64,000 bases of DNA. Source: Jatrophihabitans sp964252635 (GTDB lineage Bacteria; Actinomycetota; Actinomycetes; Mycobacteriales; Jatrophihabitantaceae). This document shows, in pieces, positions 63,128 through 64,000 of the stretch. Position 1 is the first letter of the stretch; each line of letters opens with the position of its first letter. Where the stretch lies: positions 1 through 64,000 of the forward strand of contig NZ_CAXUNP010000017.1 of the NCBI RefSeq assembly GCF_964252635.1. The letters run 5' to 3'. Made by a program: the position numbers and the translations under genes. Under the pieces are notes generated by a model. That model was not told the origin of the DNA, made no database searches, and saw only the letters and a program-made list of their open reading frames with translations.

Positions 63128-64000
63128 CTAGTCGAGTGTTGTGTGACTGGACCAGGAGAGCAGTTGACGAGCCTGCTCGAAACGATTCTCCCAAGAATGC
63201 GTCTGAGCGAGCTGAGAACGTTCCGCGGCTGCAGGTTCACTGAACTGCTGCATTCGATTATGAACCATGCTAGCAAACTTGGGGGCCGATGCGATATGCA
63301 ATCCGCTAATGTCTGTGGCCGCAAAACTGGCAAGCGGCGTCGATACCACCTCCAAGCCGGCAGCCAGATATTCGAATGTCTTCATCGGGAATATGCCGGA
63401 GGTGAGCCCCGACAGCTTGTACGGAATGAGACCAATCCGAGATCGCGCCACTTCTCTGGCCAGATGGTTGAGGGACAGAGGACCTAAATAACTGACTTTA
63501 GGATCGCGAAGAAGGCGCTCCACCTCTCTGTCGGAGGTGCCGTCGATGCCTATCGGGCCTGCGAGCGCTAGCGGCGTGCCGGACGCGGCCACCTCGGCGA
63601 GCAACGAGAAATCGACCTTCTGCGGCGTCAGATTCCCCGCGAAGATCGCACGCGGTTCCCTTGCACCAGTCAAGTCTCGACCGAACAGCGCCGTATCGGC
63701 GACGTTCTCCCATAGAATGACGTCAGTACGTCCCAGTTGAGCCAGGTGTTCAGCAATCTTAATGCTGCTTGCTATGACCGCATCGGCGCGCTGAACGACA
63801 CGTCTCTCGGCATCAAGTAAAAGCCCGGCGGGCAGCCCCGGCTGCTCATGCAATAAATCCACGCTGTGGTACACGAAATGCGTGGCCAATCGCTCCATCC
63901 CGTAAGTCACCGGGGAAAACGACCACAGCGTTTCGGGCTCCGACTCCGCCAGTTCGGGAACGATGGATGCCTGCAGGATTCGCTGATTGAGTGATCGCGC
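63128..64000 (-). CDS. Glycosyltransferase, GT4-like (5' end outside window)
   Basis: At least 290 residues; the frame stays open to the right window edge, reading SLNQRILQASIVPELAESEP before the internal GTG at 63910, so the start lies beyond 64000. The donor-side region has RAIFAGNLTPQKVDFSLLAE and GIFPMKTFEYLAAGLEVVST, typical of GT-B enzymes of the TuaH/GT4 type. Third gene of a minus-strand group with the methyltransferase and GT4. Confidence 0.82.
   Translation of the reverse strand, partial: ARSLNQRILQASIVPELAESEPETLWSFSPVTYGMERLATHFVYHSVDLLHEQPGLPAGLLLDAERRVVQRADAVIASSIKIAEHLAQLGRTDVILWENVADTALFGRDLTGAREPRAIFAGNLTPQKVDFSLLAEVAASGTPLALAGPIGIDGTSDREVERLLRDPKVSYLGPLSLNHLAREVARSRIGLIPYKLSGLTSGIFPMKTFEYLAAGLEVVSTPLASFAATDISGLHIASAPKFASMVHNRMQQFSEPAAAERSQLAQTHSWENRFEQARQLLSWSSHTTLD

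Overview
The window is GC-rich DNA from a high-GC actinobacterium. The evidence is the gene order rpmG - hadA/hadB - tRNA-Trp - secE - nusG - rplK - rplA ... rplJ - rplL ... rpoB, a complete mce lipid-import operon, a 2-oxoacid:ferredoxin oxidoreductase pair, and many GTG starts with 4-base stop/start overlaps. The order matches the equivalent region of Mycobacterium and Streptomyces. hadC and the mycolic-acid methyltransferases found here in M. tuberculosis are absent. The genus cannot be fixed from sequence alone.

Layout. 1-2605: 5' two thirds of rpoB (minus strand). 3041-14446: one minus-strand mce operon in the order mkl, yrbEA, yrbEB, mceA-F, then two Mce-associated membrane proteins. 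It lies between rplL and rpoB, and a 10-N assembly gap falls in its last gene. 14760-15728: a plus-strand L-asparaginase. 15873-17194: rplJ-rplL with leader and promoter. 17196-23512: a five-gene island between rplA and rplJ, coding for a TPR-CHAT caspase-like protease, a cytoplasmic subtilase, a 152-residue protein of unknown function, an ECF-type sigma factor and a HopA1-like protein. 23703-26500: rplA, rplK, nusG, secE, tRNA-Trp. 26725-30696: M1 lipoprotein peptidase, DUF2505, hadB, hadA, DUF4873, TetR. 30916-31730: rpmG and tRNAs Met, Thr, Tyr. 31841-40254: housekeeping genes yajQ, rarD, htpX, beta-carbonic anhydrase, korA/korB and a diguanylate cyclase. 40522-44916: a giant secreted repeat protein and a DUF2235 hydrolase. 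45063-64000: a cell-surface polysaccharide region with two GH5-type hydrolases, seven glycosyltransferases, a flippase, a polymerase-like membrane protein, an MFS transporter, UDP-glucose dehydrogenase and an FkbM methyltransferase.

The most interesting system is the 17-23.5 kb island. A caspase-like TPR-CHAT protease, a serine protease, a sigma factor and a small protein whose start overlaps the sigma stop suggest a protease-controlled transcription switch. By analogy with the TPR-CHAT/Csx30/sigma module of type III-E CRISPR it could sense an intracellular trigger, but no CRISPR component is present. This role is inference.

A second theme is short tandem duplication. Units of 14-24 bp at the 3' ends of several genes include the stop codon. 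In-frame 9- and 15-bp repeats sit inside the last Mce-associated gene, nusG and the DUF4873 gene.
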